Part shown: positions 11,120 through 25,600 of the stretch, piece by piece
Position numbering within the stretch: the first letter of the stretch is position 1
Layout: every line of letters begins with the position of its first letter
Source of the DNA: Biomphalaria glabrata
Taxonomy: Eukaryota > Mollusca > Gastropoda > Planorbidae
Direction: 5' to 3'
Assembly: GCF_947242115.1 (NCBI RefSeq)
Contig: NC_074711.1
Location: forward strand, 56,318,963 to 56,382,962
Length of the DNA stretch: 64,000 bases
The notes under the pieces: model-generated
What the model was told of the DNA's origin: nothing
The model's input: only the letters and a program-made list of their open reading frames with translations
Databases searched by the model: none
Translations under genes and position numbers: made by a program

Positions 11120-12822
11120 TGGCAATAGTTAACTAAAAAGTTAGAAACTTTTAGTTTAACTAAAAAAAAATTAATTAAGGCCATTGTTTAACTAGAAAAA
11201 AAAGTTTAGTTAAAATCGTAGTTTAATTTTTTTTTTAATTACTAACTAAAAAGTTTAATTAAAATTTGTACAACTTTTCAACATGTGGTCAGGGTTTTCT
11301 GGTCATGTGATATCAATAACTTTGATTATCAAAAAAAAAGATGCAGTTAACAACTATTTAGTCAGTCTGCATTTGAAGAGGGTAAAGTAAGATGCTGGTA
11401 GAAGTTATGGGAGTAAATATTTGCAACTGAAATTAGTAGTATTATAAAATGTTAAACATTTTTTGCCAAAAGTTGCTATGCAATATTATGAATGGCCTTG
11501 CTTCGAATTTTTTTGTGAGCCATGTGGAGGTGTTTAATTTCTGTTTATAGTGGGAATCTGATTAGTGAGCTAGGTCAATATTTAGTGGTTTTAATCAATT
11601 CATTTGCGGCAAACAATACTTTTTTAACTGCAGGAACATCAAGTACTCTCTTTTTATTATTGAGTTCTAAGTCTAAATCGACAGCTAGGCCTATATAGAT
11701 CTAAAAGCATTAGGATAACCAACTCTAGAAAAAAAATCTTAATCCACACCCTCTCTGGCCGTAAAGTAAATAGACTGTGTCCAACTGATTTTAACAACCT
11801 GGTCAGATAGACATACACATGTAGACCTAGTGTACTGTACGTGTGTAGTCAATGAAACTACAAGACTACCCTGCATTTATTTCATTACGCGTTATGCAAT
11901 AGTGTTTGCTTAATGTGGTGTGGTCAGACAAGAAAATAACACACTGGCATGGCTAGTCAAGCATGTTCATAGATCTTTCGTTCGTTGCACTTTACACTAA
12001 AATAATTACACATCCTCCCTGCCCAGAAAGTAAATAGACAGTGTGTTTGACTGATTTTAACAACCTGACCAGATAGACATACACATGTAGGCCTACAGTG
12101 TACTGAGTATGAAGTCCATAATGACAAGACCACCCATGTTTTTTCCCTTGCACGTTTAACGGTTATGCAATAGTGTTAGTTGTATTTTTAGTGGTCAAAC
12201 AAGAAAATAGCTCATCAGCATGGTTAGTCAAGCATGTATTTTACACTATAAAATAGTTAAACAGGTCAAATGTTCCTTAATACTCCAACGATTTCGTTTC
12301 TATTTCTTTGATTGCTAGATCTAAATTTGAAATTCGATATCAATGCTATTTTATGAGATTTCAAACTTTACAGGTATAAGTAAGATTTTCTGTTATATAA
12401 TAAGTTAATATAATTTTTTAAAAAAGAGTACCATTCTTTTCTAAAGGTCTTAATCCAAGGCAAAAATACAAGCACACATATATTTTAAGACATCTTTTTT
12501 TACAATTTTATTGTGCATTAACGTTTATGTAAGAAACATATTCCTTATTACTGATTTTATTATGGATAAATATTTCTACAATGCTAAAAGAATAAGATCG
12601 AACCGTAGACATACAGTCGGATGATTATATCTATATAGGTCTAGTTCAACCCAGCCCCCCCCCCCCCCCCCCCCCCAAAGTTATGAAAAGTTTAATTAAT
12701 TATATTTAGTTTAGTTTAACTATATTTTGAAATTTATGATAAACTTTTAGTTTAACTACTTTATTTTAGTTGAAAACTAGTTTTAGTTTAACTTTTAAAA
12801 GTTAGTTTAATTCCCATCACTA
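11117..12822. mobile_element. Non-autonomous hAT-like element
   Basis: The right end, read on the minus strand, is TAGTGATGGGAATTAAACTAAC, close to the CAGTGATGGG termini of many hAT elements. The left end (GATTGGCAATAGTTAACTAA) is a degenerate inverted match, and both ends carry reiterated AGTTTAACTAAAA words. No transposase is seen. The interior holds a direct duplication (11748-11993 and 12009-12232) and a 22-base C run at 12655-12676. It abuts the tail of the LINE at 11119, so it may have inserted into that tail. No clean 8-bp target duplication was found. Confidence 0.5.
11748..12232. repeat. Direct duplication of about 240 bp
   Basis: Both copies contain GTAAATAGAC, CTGATTTTAACAACCTG, CAGATAGACATACACATGTAG, TTATGCAATAGTGTT, AACAAGAAAATA and GCATG.TAGTCAAGCATGT in the same order, at 11748-11993 and 12009-12232. 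Identity is clearly below 90 percent, so the duplication is old. It lies inside the hAT-like element. Confidence 0.75.
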
Positions 12823-13644
12823 TATAAAACACTTAAAATGTACGCTCTAGACATTAAAACATGTTTCTTGTCTGTCTCTTATCTGTCTCATCAATTTATC
12901 TTACAATCTTCATTACCAGAGCTAAACTTTGTTATCAATCTTCATGAGGGCAATTCTATTGATATTGTTCTGAGATAAAGTTATATTGGTCAATTGTGCT
13001 GTTGCATGTTCCAACTAACATCGACAATTAATCTTAATTAAACCGTTTACAAGAAACATAATGAGGTTTCAGTTGTTAAAGAAGATATATATATAAATGC
13101 CTCTTATTTTATGACAGTGTTACTTTATGTCATAAAATCATTTAGCAAGTTTTGAGTTTCAATCACATTATTATGTGATTGTTGTTTTTTTTACTAACCT
13201 ATTACTGATTTGGTTTAAGTAAGTATTTAGTAGAAAGTTTGAAATTACAATTTCATAGTCATAGAGGGAATAATTTGTCTTAAGAAAGTTGTTTTATATT
13301 ATTTGTAAAAAAAAAATTCTCTGCTTTATAAGTTTTCAAATATCATACTACAAGCCATGAATTAAAACCAGATTAAGCAATCATATGTATTATGGATGCT
13401 CTCTTTGTTTGACTAGTTATCTTTAAAATTAGCTATAAGTATTTCTAGTTTCCAGAATTATATTCATAAAATATTTAATAAATAGCTAAAAAAAATTTTT
13501 GGTTTGGAGACTAATAGTTACACTTTTTTTTGTATCCTGAGGGAAACCTATTTTGACATTTATAGATTTACTTTTTCTACCTTCACCGTAATGCATTTGT
13601 GTTAAATGTTGTGCTTAAAGATTAACATTGTATTGATATTACAG

Positions 13645-16600
13645 ATGTCTTGCTTGAAAATTGTGTTACTTCATTGCTTTATTGGCATAGCTCTGTCTGT
13701 CAACGCCATCAGTCTGTCTGAGAAAAGCAGTAATCACAACAATGTGTTATACTTCCAATCCCATGAGGAAACTCTTCAGGTATGACTTGTCCTCTTTCTT
13801 CAGTTCATTCTCACTTTGTCTTTTATTATAGATTATACACTTACATTTCATTGCAACCTTGTATTTATAATTGCAACTTAAGTTCTCTTTTGGTACTAGT
13901 TGAATCATTAAGTTAAGTTACCTTTCCAGATCTAATGGTCTACTGAGCAATTAGGTATAAATATGTATTTATGGAATCTCATTCTCATATCCTTTTTGAC
14001 TATTAGTCAAGCAGCATTCTTTCCTATCCCAGCCCAATTGGTGCTTTTTTTTTTTAAACTCTTTTGTTTATATACTGCTTGTGTTATGTATGTTGCTGGA
14101 TTCTCTGTTCTCGGTTCAGAAGCCACCGCGCCTCTTGGATTCTCTGTTACTGCATGACAAAACCTAAATGGTGTTAGAGAGGGAAGATATTTATATGTGA
14201 TAAGTCACTCACTCATACCATATATGGTATTTATTGTTACATACATAATATAAACTTGCTACATTAGAAATAAGACCTTCTGTTTTGTATGTCTTTAAAT
14301 TCAAATTAATTATATATTTCATGCTAATACTTATTTATTCAGAATGAAATAGAATGTTTTATTATGGACCAGCAAGTCTTTACTGTTAAACTTTTTATAC
14401 ATTTACTTGTAGTATTATTTATGATCTGTTTAAATTTGACTTAGCTGTTAGTGTAACTATTACAAAAATGCTACATCCTTGTTGGTTTCATTTTTTTGTT
14501 AGGAGTACTTGTCATAAAAAAAATTCATCTGTTCAACTTATTGTAAACATTTTTTGACTTCCCTGTATTTTTGTTTTATTTTTGTATGGAATTTTTAAAT
14601 GTTGAAATTTTGTACAACCATTGTTATTTACATTGCTTCAATATTTTTTTGAAGTATTATTGAAGTATTACTCTATATTTACTATTTTAATACCTGCTGG
14701 GGTTTTTAATTCAGTTAGCTTTGACTATGACTAATGGATCATGCCAGAACACCAGTGCATTCTTTTGTTCTGATAACTACACCTGTTGCAAAGCAAATCC
14801 ACAATCAAAAGTTCCATTTGTTTGCTGCCCATTGGCAGAGGTAAGGGGAGTCAATTAAGGGGACATTGCAAAGTGGTGGTCTCAAACAATAAGTGTCACT
14901 AAACAATGCCATTGATTTAAAGTTTAAATGCAATACTCCTTTAAAAAGAAACTGGCTGAGTTTTAAAAAAATATTTTTAAACGTTTTTTAAATATTAAAT
15001 GTATTTCCCACACCTTGATAACACTTCAAGATCAAATTAGCTCGTTCTATTAGTGCTAGTCATTACAATTGTTAGCTTTGGCTTAATCATTTTTTACTTG
15101 GTGGTCATTGTTGTGCTAAGACCACCACTTTGTCTAGCACACTGACTTGTACCTTCATTGTTAAATAGAGTATTGTGCAATGACTTGAATTAGAACTTGT
15201 TTACCTTTTGAAATTAGCTTTAGAATATAGGGTTAAAATGCTTTTGTCCATTACAGTCTAATTGATACATTTATTTGTATTCCTTTCAAAGATTCAATTA
15301 ACTCATTTCAAAATTAAGTTTAGCATTTTTTAGAGTTAATATTTCTGCTTCAGAAGTATTTGTCTCATTATCCAAGCAATAATTAGGTTAGGACAACTAT
15401 TGAAAATGGTAGTTTTTTTGCTTGCTTAATTCAGTGCAATTGTTTTTTTTTAAATTTGTAATCTTTGTAAAAATGTTCTCAATTGCGTGAAGTTAAAAAT
15501 TTTTTTTTAAAAAGGCTGTTTGCTGCCCTGATGGCATGCATTGCTGCCCACGTGGCACATTCTGTGACATGATAAACAGAAGATGCTACTCAAAAGGAGA
15601 GAATGTGCACATTATTCAATATTGGAACTACATGTCACCTCAACAGCTGAAAACCAGAGAAAAAGCAAAGGTCTCTAATATATCAGACTACTGATTTTTT
15701 AATTTTTTTTTTTACTATGCTTAGACAACTTTATTTTTAGCTTTGTTTTTTTTTTTTCAATTCAGTTCCAAGAATTGTATCCCTAAAATATTACAAGTAT
15801 ATAATATTAATTAAAAATCTTTTTTTTTTATTTTTAAAGCAATTGAATTTCAGCCCTTTGGGCTGTAATTATTTGTAGACTCACTCTGTACAGTAATTGG
15901 TAAATTAAGATTTAATTGACATTATACCAATGCTGACATCCTATTTAACATCTTATTCCCATTTATAAAAACCAGATCCACTCCTTCTGATATATATATA
16001 TATATATATATCCACTTGTGGACTACTCTCCAGCAAACAAACCTTATCTTTTTGTTAATCTTTATCTTATAATTAATAATTGCCTTGTGAAGTGTTAGAC
16101 TTAGCAAGGCCAAATGTCCAGTTCAATCCCAAATGATTACTGTTATCAATGTTAGAAAAAGTATCCAATAGATAAGAGTGGTTTAACTTAACAGCATTAT
16201 CAGTAAGCAAACATGTTAATTAATGTTTAATAATTGTTCTGTTTAACCTTGACTTATTATTGAACAATTAGACCAAGTATTTAAAAGCTCAAATGAAACA
16301 TTCAGTTTCATTGTATGTCTCTTATCTATGGTCACAAGATATTTATATACATACGTAATCACATGATTTAATTAGGTCAAGTATCTTACTCTGATTTTAA
16401 TTTAGATTAATATTTTATATTGTTTTTTTTTTTTCTCATGCTTTGTGTAATCCTAATATCTTTACATAAATTTGACCAATATTTCATCCTCAGCTTCTTA
16501 TTTAATTGTTTTGTTTTATTTTTAAATTATAAAAAAATCATCTTCAGACTTCTTAACCCTTTAAGTGCTGAGCTATTTTAAAATGAGTGCATACAAAATG

Positions 16601-19600
16601 GAATTACAATAAATAAACTACCACACACATTTTAAGGGTTAAACAAAAGCTGTAGGTACTTATTGCGGTTACGACTTATGGATAAAAGAAAGAATTATTA
16701 ATGTACATGTCAATGGTTTTTGCTCACAAAAAAAATGTTTTGTTTTTACTTGTAGCACACACTTATTCTGTGAAAACGTATCTTTTAAAGTAACCATGAT
16801 GCTTATGTATAATAAAAGAACATATTTATATTCATGTAATCTTTTATCCTTTGTTTACCATCTTAACATTTTAGTTATGAAAACTATTTACCATGTAAAT
16901 TATTCTCATTATTTGCACTATTAGTTCTTACATGTTTGATGAATATTGTTTATAGAACATACATCTAAACTTTTACTTAGTTACAGTATTTTAAGTTTTG
17001 TATTTTTTTTTTTAAACTTTTATATCATAATATCTTATTTTTACATTTTTTTGTAGAGTGTGCCAAAAACCGTACCATGTGCTGATGGTAGTCAATGTCC
17101 AGATGGTTCAACTTGTTGTCAGTTGGCCTCTGGAGGCTATGGTTGTTGTCCATTAGTCCAGGTTACTGTTAAAATTATTGTTTTTTTTTTTGCTGTTGTT
17201 TTGTTTTGGTTTTTGCTCATTTCTATTTCAAATAAGTAAAAAGAAAAATGAGCTAAACATAACTGAATTTATTTCAACTTTCTAAGCACTAATGTATAGA
17301 TAGGAAAAGTTATCTAATGAAAATATTTTGTTTTTCATTTTTTGCTTCCTCAATAGTTTTGCCTGATTATCATCATTAATAAAGACAAAATTAACTATTG
17401 GAAGTAACAGTAATTTATTTAGTAAGGGTACATTTTGATATGCAACTTTGACCTATTCAATTAAGTGTTCATTAATAATTGATTTGTGTAAATTTATAGT
17501 ATATAATTAAATCCTGAAATATTGAAGTTATTTAACTTTAAATTGAAAGTGTAATCCATACAGATTTTATAATTTGATAGTGTCCTTATCTTATAGGCCA
17601 CTTGCTGTGCTGATCATGTTCATTGTTGTCCAAATGGTTACAAGTGTGATCTGTCAGCTGGTACATGTGTTAAAGGACTTGATGTTGTTGCTTGGTCAGT
17701 TAAACAACCAGCAGAAAAGCCAAAGGTTGGTATTGCTAGGACTAGTTTAGATATTAGGTTTGTATTTATATAATTTTACATGGGACATTTAAAAAGTACA
17801 TTAAGTAAACATAAGGTTTAGAATGAAACAGAAACATGATACCTCAGTATTTTAAAACATTGTAAAAAAGGAATTCCACAGCTAACAGTTTCTTAACAGT
17901 TAAAAATAGAGTTTTGTTTCAAATCTATTGTTAACTTTTGAGATTTAAATTTAATAAATAACTTTTCTTCATAAATATGGTTCCAGTCTTTTTTTTTTTT
18001 TTTTCTGTGATAATATTTTAAAACTTTCAGTTATTATTATTATAGCTTTTTTTGATTATTTAAATATATAAAGAAAATACAGAAGTTAACTGAAAGTGTC
18101 GTATGTCCTGGAGGTCAAGCACAGTGCCCAGGTGGAGCTACATGTTGCAAGCTGCAATCTGGGGACTATGGATGTTGTCCTTATGTCAACGTAAATTCAA
18201 TAAAATGTTTATGTTCTATATTTTTTACTATACTTACTTTTTATAAAAGACTTTTTGAAAACTAACTAAAGTTTCTGTTTACACTAATCTGCTGTTCCAG
18301 GTATTTTGATTCAGATAGATTAATCTATGGTGGATAAAAATATTCTGGGACTTATTTAGTTTGTTAGATTATAGGTTAGAGGCAAAATGAATCCATTCAT
18401 GACTAGGTAAAAATTTTAAATTTTAATATTTTTTAACAGAAAATTTATTAAGATTACAAGCTGCATTTTTAAACTTTATACTTCAATTTGAAAATCTATT
18501 TATATCTTGTAATCCTTTTGTCATTTTAATAATGGGTTATATAAAATTTACTCCAGTTGTTTTATGGAGTCATTTTGTTTTTTGTTTGTATTTATATATA
18601 AAATGTATGTACATACATAAATAATAAATAAATTTCTCTTAACAAGCTGATTTTTATTGTTCATATTCTCAGGCAGTTTGTTGTTCAGATGGTCTCCATT
18701 GCTGCCCAAATGGCTACAGATGTGATGTGGATCAAGGTGAATGTAAAAAAGGGGATAGCTCTGTCCAGTGGTTCTTAAAAGTACTGGCTAAGCCTGTTTC
18801 AGAAAATGTAGAAGTAGGTCTTAACTCCATCAGATGTGATGACACTTGGTCCTGTCCAGATGGAAATACATGCTGTAAATTAGCCTCTGGAGAATATGGA
18901 TGTTGTCCTTTACCTAGGGTATGAATTAATGGTCAGCAGAAATGTTAGTCTTCTTATTCAAAATTTTAGACCTACCGGTACTTTGAATGTGTATGTAATT
19001 ATTGTAACTTGTTTATCTTATCTTTGCTAGGCCACATGCTGTGATGACCACATTCACTGCTGTCCAAATGGCTACACTTGTGATGTATCAGCAGGAACAT
19101 GTAACAAAGGAAATGATATTGTAGCTTGGCTCTCAAAACAACCAGCTAAAGTTGTAGGGGATGTGCAGTGTGATGACACCTCATCATGTCCAGATGGAAA
19201 CACTTGCTGTAAACTAGCCTCTGGTCAATATGGGTGTTGTCCATTACCAAAGGTATACAAATTATATATTATATATTGAACATCACTGCAAATAACATGC
19301 ATTGACAGTATTTACATAGTCAAACAAAATTTTATTAGCAGTAGGATTTGAATTCATTATATAGACTGAAAATAAACACAAAAGCATGCTACTTAGGGAT
19401 CTAATTTTGCATATTATATCACATATGTTAAATTACATTCACAATATTTATATAGTGAACCTTTTGTTTTTATTCATTGCAATATTTACTACAATATCAA
19501 TATTCTTTTTTAAAAAGCAAAACTTATATTGATTGAAAATGCATCAATTATTTTGAATCCATTATGTAATTAATTTTCAATTGATCTAGACTAACAATAA

Positions 19601-22600
19601 ATAAATTTGTGCGATTGGAAATATTTTAAATAATTTTTTTTTTGTTATTCGCAAATTTCATACAATATAAAGTGCGCTATGATCTGAGAATGGGAACTGT
19701 CAAAAATGTGTAAAAAAATTCACCCAGACACAGATAGAGCTAATATAAGCTTTGTAGAAACAAAGTTTCTGTTTGAAATATTGTTTGCATGTAATTCAAA
19801 AATATTTTTTTTTTCTCATTAATTATTTTTCCTCAATAATTTACAAACACTGTCCATCAAATTTAAAAACAGATTTTTTATTTTAAGTTATAATTTAATT
19901 TAAATCTTCATAACCATCATGTCTTATGAAACAATTTCTGACTATTGTAAAAGAAATTTATGGAACAAGTCGATGGTAATTATTATTTTTTTATTTAAAT
20001 AAATCTTTTAAAGGCCACATGCTGTGATGACCATGTCCACTGCTGTCCTAATGGCTACACATGTGATGTATCAGCAGGAACATGTAACAAAGGAAATGAT
20101 ATTGTTGCTTGGCTCTCAAAACAACCAGCTAAAGTTGTAGGGGATGTGCAGTGTGATGACACCTCATCATGTCCAGATGGAAACACTTGCTGTAAACTAG
20201 CCTCTGGTCAATATGGATGTTGTCCTTTACCAAAGGTAAACCGAAAAAAAAGTGAATAAAATGTTTAACTATCTTTGCTTGCAATTTTATAACTAAAAGT
20301 TTATATACATCAAGTACAGAAACTGTTCTACCATTATAATTAAAGTTGATTGAGTAAAAAAAATATTAGGATATATATAAATAATTTTTAAAATGTCATT
20401 GTTGGGCATGGTTGCTTTGCTTTAAAATCAAGGATCTTGGATGGAATCCGTTGAAGACGATGTTCTGGCCACATGACCCCCTTTTTATTAGTTGCCGAGG
20501 AAAAAAATGAATTTTAAATCATCTACGTCTTGAATAGCAGGACTTGAAGAGCATTTAGTTTTCAACATTTTATTACAAAGTAAATGTAAAAAACACATTT
20601 TTATATCTAACAGTAATTCTTAATACTTATTTTTGATTTTTTAAAAATTGTATCAAACTTCAAGGATAACGACTAACAGTGTAGGAAAATGTTTTTAGTA
20701 ACTCCTATACGTTTATTAATTTTATTCATTTTTTCAGGCCACATGCTGTGATGACCATGTCCACTGCTGTCCTAATGGCTACACATGTGATGTATCAGCA
20801 GGAACATGTAACAGGGGAAATGATATTGTTGCTTGGCTCACAAAAAAGCCAGCTAAAGTTGTAGGGGATGTGCAGTGTGATGACACCTCATCATGTCCAG
20901 ATGGAAACACTTGCTGTAAACTAGCCTCTGGTCAATATGGATGTTGTCCTTTACCAAAGGTAAACCGAAAAAAAAGTGAATAAAATGTTTAACTATCTTT
21001 GCTTGCAATTTTATAACTAAAAGTTTATATACATCAAGTACAGAAACTGTTCTACCATTATAATTAAAGTTGATTGAGTAAAAAAAATATTAGGATATAT
21101 ATAAATAATTTTTAAAATGTCATTGTTGGGCATGGTTGCTTTGCTTTAAAATCAAGGATCTTGGATGGAATCCGTTGAAGACGATGTGCTGGCCACATGA
21201 CCCCCTTTTTATTAGTTGCCGAGGAAAAAAATGAATTTTAAATCATCTACGTCTTGAATAGCAGGACTTGAAGAGCATTTAGTTTTCAACATTTTATTAC
21301 AAAGTAAATGTAAAAAACACATTTTTATATCTAACAGTAATTCTTAATACTTATTTTTGATTTTTTAAAAATTGTATCAAACTTCAAGGATAACGACTAA
21401 CAGTGTAGGAAAATGTTTTTAGTAACTCCTATACGTTTATTAATTTTATTCATTTTTTCAGGCCACATGCTGTGATGACCATGTCCACTGCTGTCCTAAT
21501 GGCTACACATGTGATGTATCAGCAGGAACATGTAACAGGGGAAATGATATTGTTGCTTGGCTCACAAAAAAGCCAGCTAAAGTTGTAGGGGATGTGCAGT
21601 GTGATGACACCTCATCATGTCCAGATGGAAACACTTGCTGTAAACTAGCCTCTGGTCAATATGGATGTTGTCCTTTACCAAAGGTAAACCGAAAAAAAAG
21701 TGAATAAAATGTTTAACTATCTTTGCTTGCAATTTTATAACTAAAAGTTTATATACATCAAGTACAGAAACTGTTCTACCATTATAATTAAAGTTGATTG
21801 AGTAAAAAAAATATTAGGATATATATAAATAATTTTTAAAATGTCATTGTTGGGCATGGTTGCTTTGCTTTAAAATCAAGGATCTTGGATGGAATCCGTT
21901 GAAGACGATGTGCTGGCCACATGACCCCCTTTTTATTAGTTGCCGAGGAAAAAAATGAATTTTAAATCATCTACGTCTTGAATAGCAGGACTTGAAGAGC
22001 ATTTAGTTTTCAACATTTTATTACAAAGTAAATGTAAAAAACACATTTTTATATCTAACAGTAATTCTTAATACTTATTTTTGATTTTTTAAAAATTGTA
22101 TCAAACTTCAAGGATAACGACTAACAGTGTAGGAAAATGTTTTTAGTAACTCCTATACGTTTATTAATTTTATTCATTTTTTCAGGCCACATGCTGTGAT
22201 GACCATGTCCACTGCTGTCCTAACGGCTACACATGTGATGTATCAACAGGAACATGTAACAGGGGAAATGATATTGTTGCTTGGCTCACAAAAAAGCCAG
22301 CTAAAGTTGTAGGGGATGTGCAGTGTGATGACACCTCATCATGTCCAGATGGAAACACTTGCTGTAAACTAGCCTCTGGTCAATATGGATGTTGTCCTTT
22401 ACCAAAGGTAAACCGAAAAAAAAGTGAAAAAAATGTTTAACTATCTTTGCTTGCAATTTTATAACTAAAAGTTTATATACATCAAGTACAGAAACTGTTC
22501 TACCATTATAATTAAAGTTGATTGAGTAAAAAAAATATTAGGATATATATAAATAATTTTTAAAATGTCATTGTTGGGCATGGTTGCTTTGCTTTAAAAT

Positions 22601-25600
22601 CAAGGATCTTGGATGGAATCCGTTGAAGACAATGTGCTGGCCACATGACCCCCTTTTTATTAGTTGCCGAGGAAAAAAATGAATTTTACATCATCTACGT
22701 CTTGAATAGCAGGACTTGAAGAGCATTTAGTTTTCAACATTTTATTACAAAGTAAATGTAAAAAACACATTTTTATATCTAACAGTAATTCTTAATACTT
22801 ATTTTTAATTTTTTTAAAATTTTATCAAAGTTCAAGGCTAACGACTAACAGTGTAGGAAAATGTTTTTAGTAACTCGTATATGTTTATTAATTTTACTAA
22901 TTTTTTCAGGCCACATGCTGTGATGACCATGTCCACTGCTGTCCTAATGGCTACACATGTGATGTATCAGCAGGAACATGTAATAAAGGAAATGATATTG
23001 TTGCTTGGCTCTCAAAAAAACCAGCTAAAGTTGTAGGGGATGTGCAATGTGATGACACCTCATCATGTCCAGCTGGAAACTCTTGCTGTAAACTAGCCTC
23101 TGGTCAATATGGATGTTGTCCTTTACCAAAGGTAAACTGAAAAAAAAGTGAAAAAAATGTTTAACTATCTTTGCTTGCAATTTTATACCTAAAAGTTTAT
23201 ATACATCAAGTACAGACCCTGTTCTACCATTATAATTAAAATTGAGTAAAAAAAATATTAGGATATATATAAATAATTTTTAAAATGTCATTGTTGGGCA
23301 TGGTTGCTTTGCTTTAAAATCAAGGATCTTGGATGGAATCCGTTGAAGACGATGTGCTGGCCACATGACCCCCTTTTTATTAGTTGCCGAGGAAAAAAAT
23401 GAATTTTACATCATCTACGTCTTGAATAGCAGGACTTGAAGAGCATTTAGTTTTCAACATTTTATTACAAAGTAAATGTAAAAAACACATTTTTATATCT
23501 AACAGTAATTCTTAATACTTATTTTTGATTTTTTAAAAATTGTATCAAACTTCAAGGATAACGACTAACAGTGTAGGAAAATGTTTTTAGTAACTCCTAT
23601 ACGTTTTTTAATTTTATTCATTTTTCAGGCCACATGCTGTGATGACCATGTCCACTGCTGTCCTAATGGCTACACATGTGATGTATCAGCAGGAACATGT
23701 AACAAAGGAAATGATATTGTTGCTTGGCTCACAAAACAACCAGCTAAAGTTGTAGGGGATGTGCAGTGTGATGACACCTCATCATGTCCAGATGGAAACA
23801 CTTGCTGTAAACTAGCCTCTGGTCAATATGGATGTTGTCCTTTACCAAAGGTGAACTTTAAAAAAAGCAAAAAAATTTTACTATCCCTTTATACACAGAA
23901 TGTAAAGTACAAATTAAGTAATGGTAAAGATTTTTTTATGACTATTTATGAGCTAAGCTATATTTTAGACTTTCCTATTATCAATAAATTTTCAAGAATT
24001 TTAAATCTACTATGTATTTGCAAAATACCACTCATTCATCTATCAAGAGATCTCTGGATCCACAGAATGGATTTACGTGAGATGTTTTACACAGGTTCAT
24101 TTTCCTCATATGTGCTCATTAAAATTTTTTTTTTATATAGATTAGCTGTTTGAAAATGGAAATTCAAAAAAAAAAAAAAAATCACCATCTTTCTATTAAA
24201 CCTATATATTTAATTTTGATATTTTCCCCAAAATGTTGCAGTCGGATGGCTGCCTGGTCGTGCGGTTTGCACGCTGGACTGTCGTTCAGATTTATCGATG
24301 GTCCCGGGTTCAAACCCTGCCCGCTCCCATCCCCCGTCGCCCTGCGGGAGGTTTGGACTAGGAAGTAATTATCTTCAACTCTGAAGGAACATCCGAAACA
24401 TGTAAAACATTTTACAAACATATATAAAGCTAAAATGTACACTAGCACAAAAGTAAACTTTCTTTAAACCATTTTTTTTCTCTAAATAGGAAATAACTGC
24501 ATTTAATGAATGTGTATCTGCATAGAAAGTTAAAAAACAAAATAAAATCAATAATTCTTTGGTGGGTAACTCACCATTGTGGACACTTTAAAACGTTAAC
24601 TAACAAAAACAAAAATTGATATTTAAATTTTTGTTCTCAAGAACACCAATTATATGTGAGGGCTATTAAAAGTGTGTGTTTTGGGTAGGATTTTTTGTTT
24701 GGGGAATGGGGCCAAAAAGCAATATATAGCCTATTAAATATTTTGGATATTGAATTGAGGGAAGAAAAATCCGATTTTGACTAACTTAATTTTTTTGTTG
24801 TGTTTGGGGGGGAGTTGGGAGGGAGAAAAGTGATACTAGAATTAACTTGCTCAAAATATGCATGCTTGTGTATGAGTGGGCTTTATGAAGCATTTCAAGT
24901 CAGAATCTATGTGGGTGAGCATTACAGGGTACAAAAAAAGGTTGGTGGCCCAGAGAGAGAGAGAAGGAAAGGGATTGAAGAAGAGAAAGAGAAAAACAGA
25001 GTCCATAAAGAGTAAGAAAGAGAGGGAGAGAAGAAGAGGGCGAGAGAGAAAGAGCAGGCTTTTCCTATCCAATGTAACAGATTTCACGGGATAAAATTTT
25101 TTATTAGAGTGGAGCATTAAAAAGTGGGCTGTTTTATTGGAAGTGAAAAAAAAATGACAGGTTCCAGCCAGAAACCAAAATAAACAATATATAGCTTGGG
25201 AAAAAATAAATGGGTGTAGCCAATGTGTAATGCTAGTTTATTCTAAAAGCATTTTCATGTTTTTTAACTGAATATTAAAAGAAATGATATTAATAAAACA
25301 ATTTTAATCTGGCAATACTATCTTAGTATTAAATATATGTTCCATTGGAATTTCTGTTGCATTTTTTATTGTGCTGAAATTTGAAAATTATTCTTTATAA
25401 TATGGACACATTTTTCTTTATTCTATCGCACTTTGCACTTTACTAGCTTTTTACAAATGTTAAAAGTTTACATTGTTAGGAAATGTATATAAAACTTAAA
25501 CTCTTCATTTGACTAGGCCACATGCTGTGATGACCATGTTCACTGCTGTCCCCATGGCTACACTTGTGATGTATCAGCAGGAACATGTAACAAAGGAAAT

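Noticed and set aside
13963-14157. Small hydrophobic ORF in granulin intron
   Set aside because: Lies between two well-defined exons and is AT/T-run driven; no conserved feature.
20014-23628. CRISPR-like or satellite array
   Set aside because: The 724-bp units contain spliced coding exons of a granulin gene, which explains the repetition.
24800-25117. Lysine/glutamate/arginine-rich ORFs
   Set aside because: Low-complexity GA-rich purine tract inside a granulin intron and its complement.
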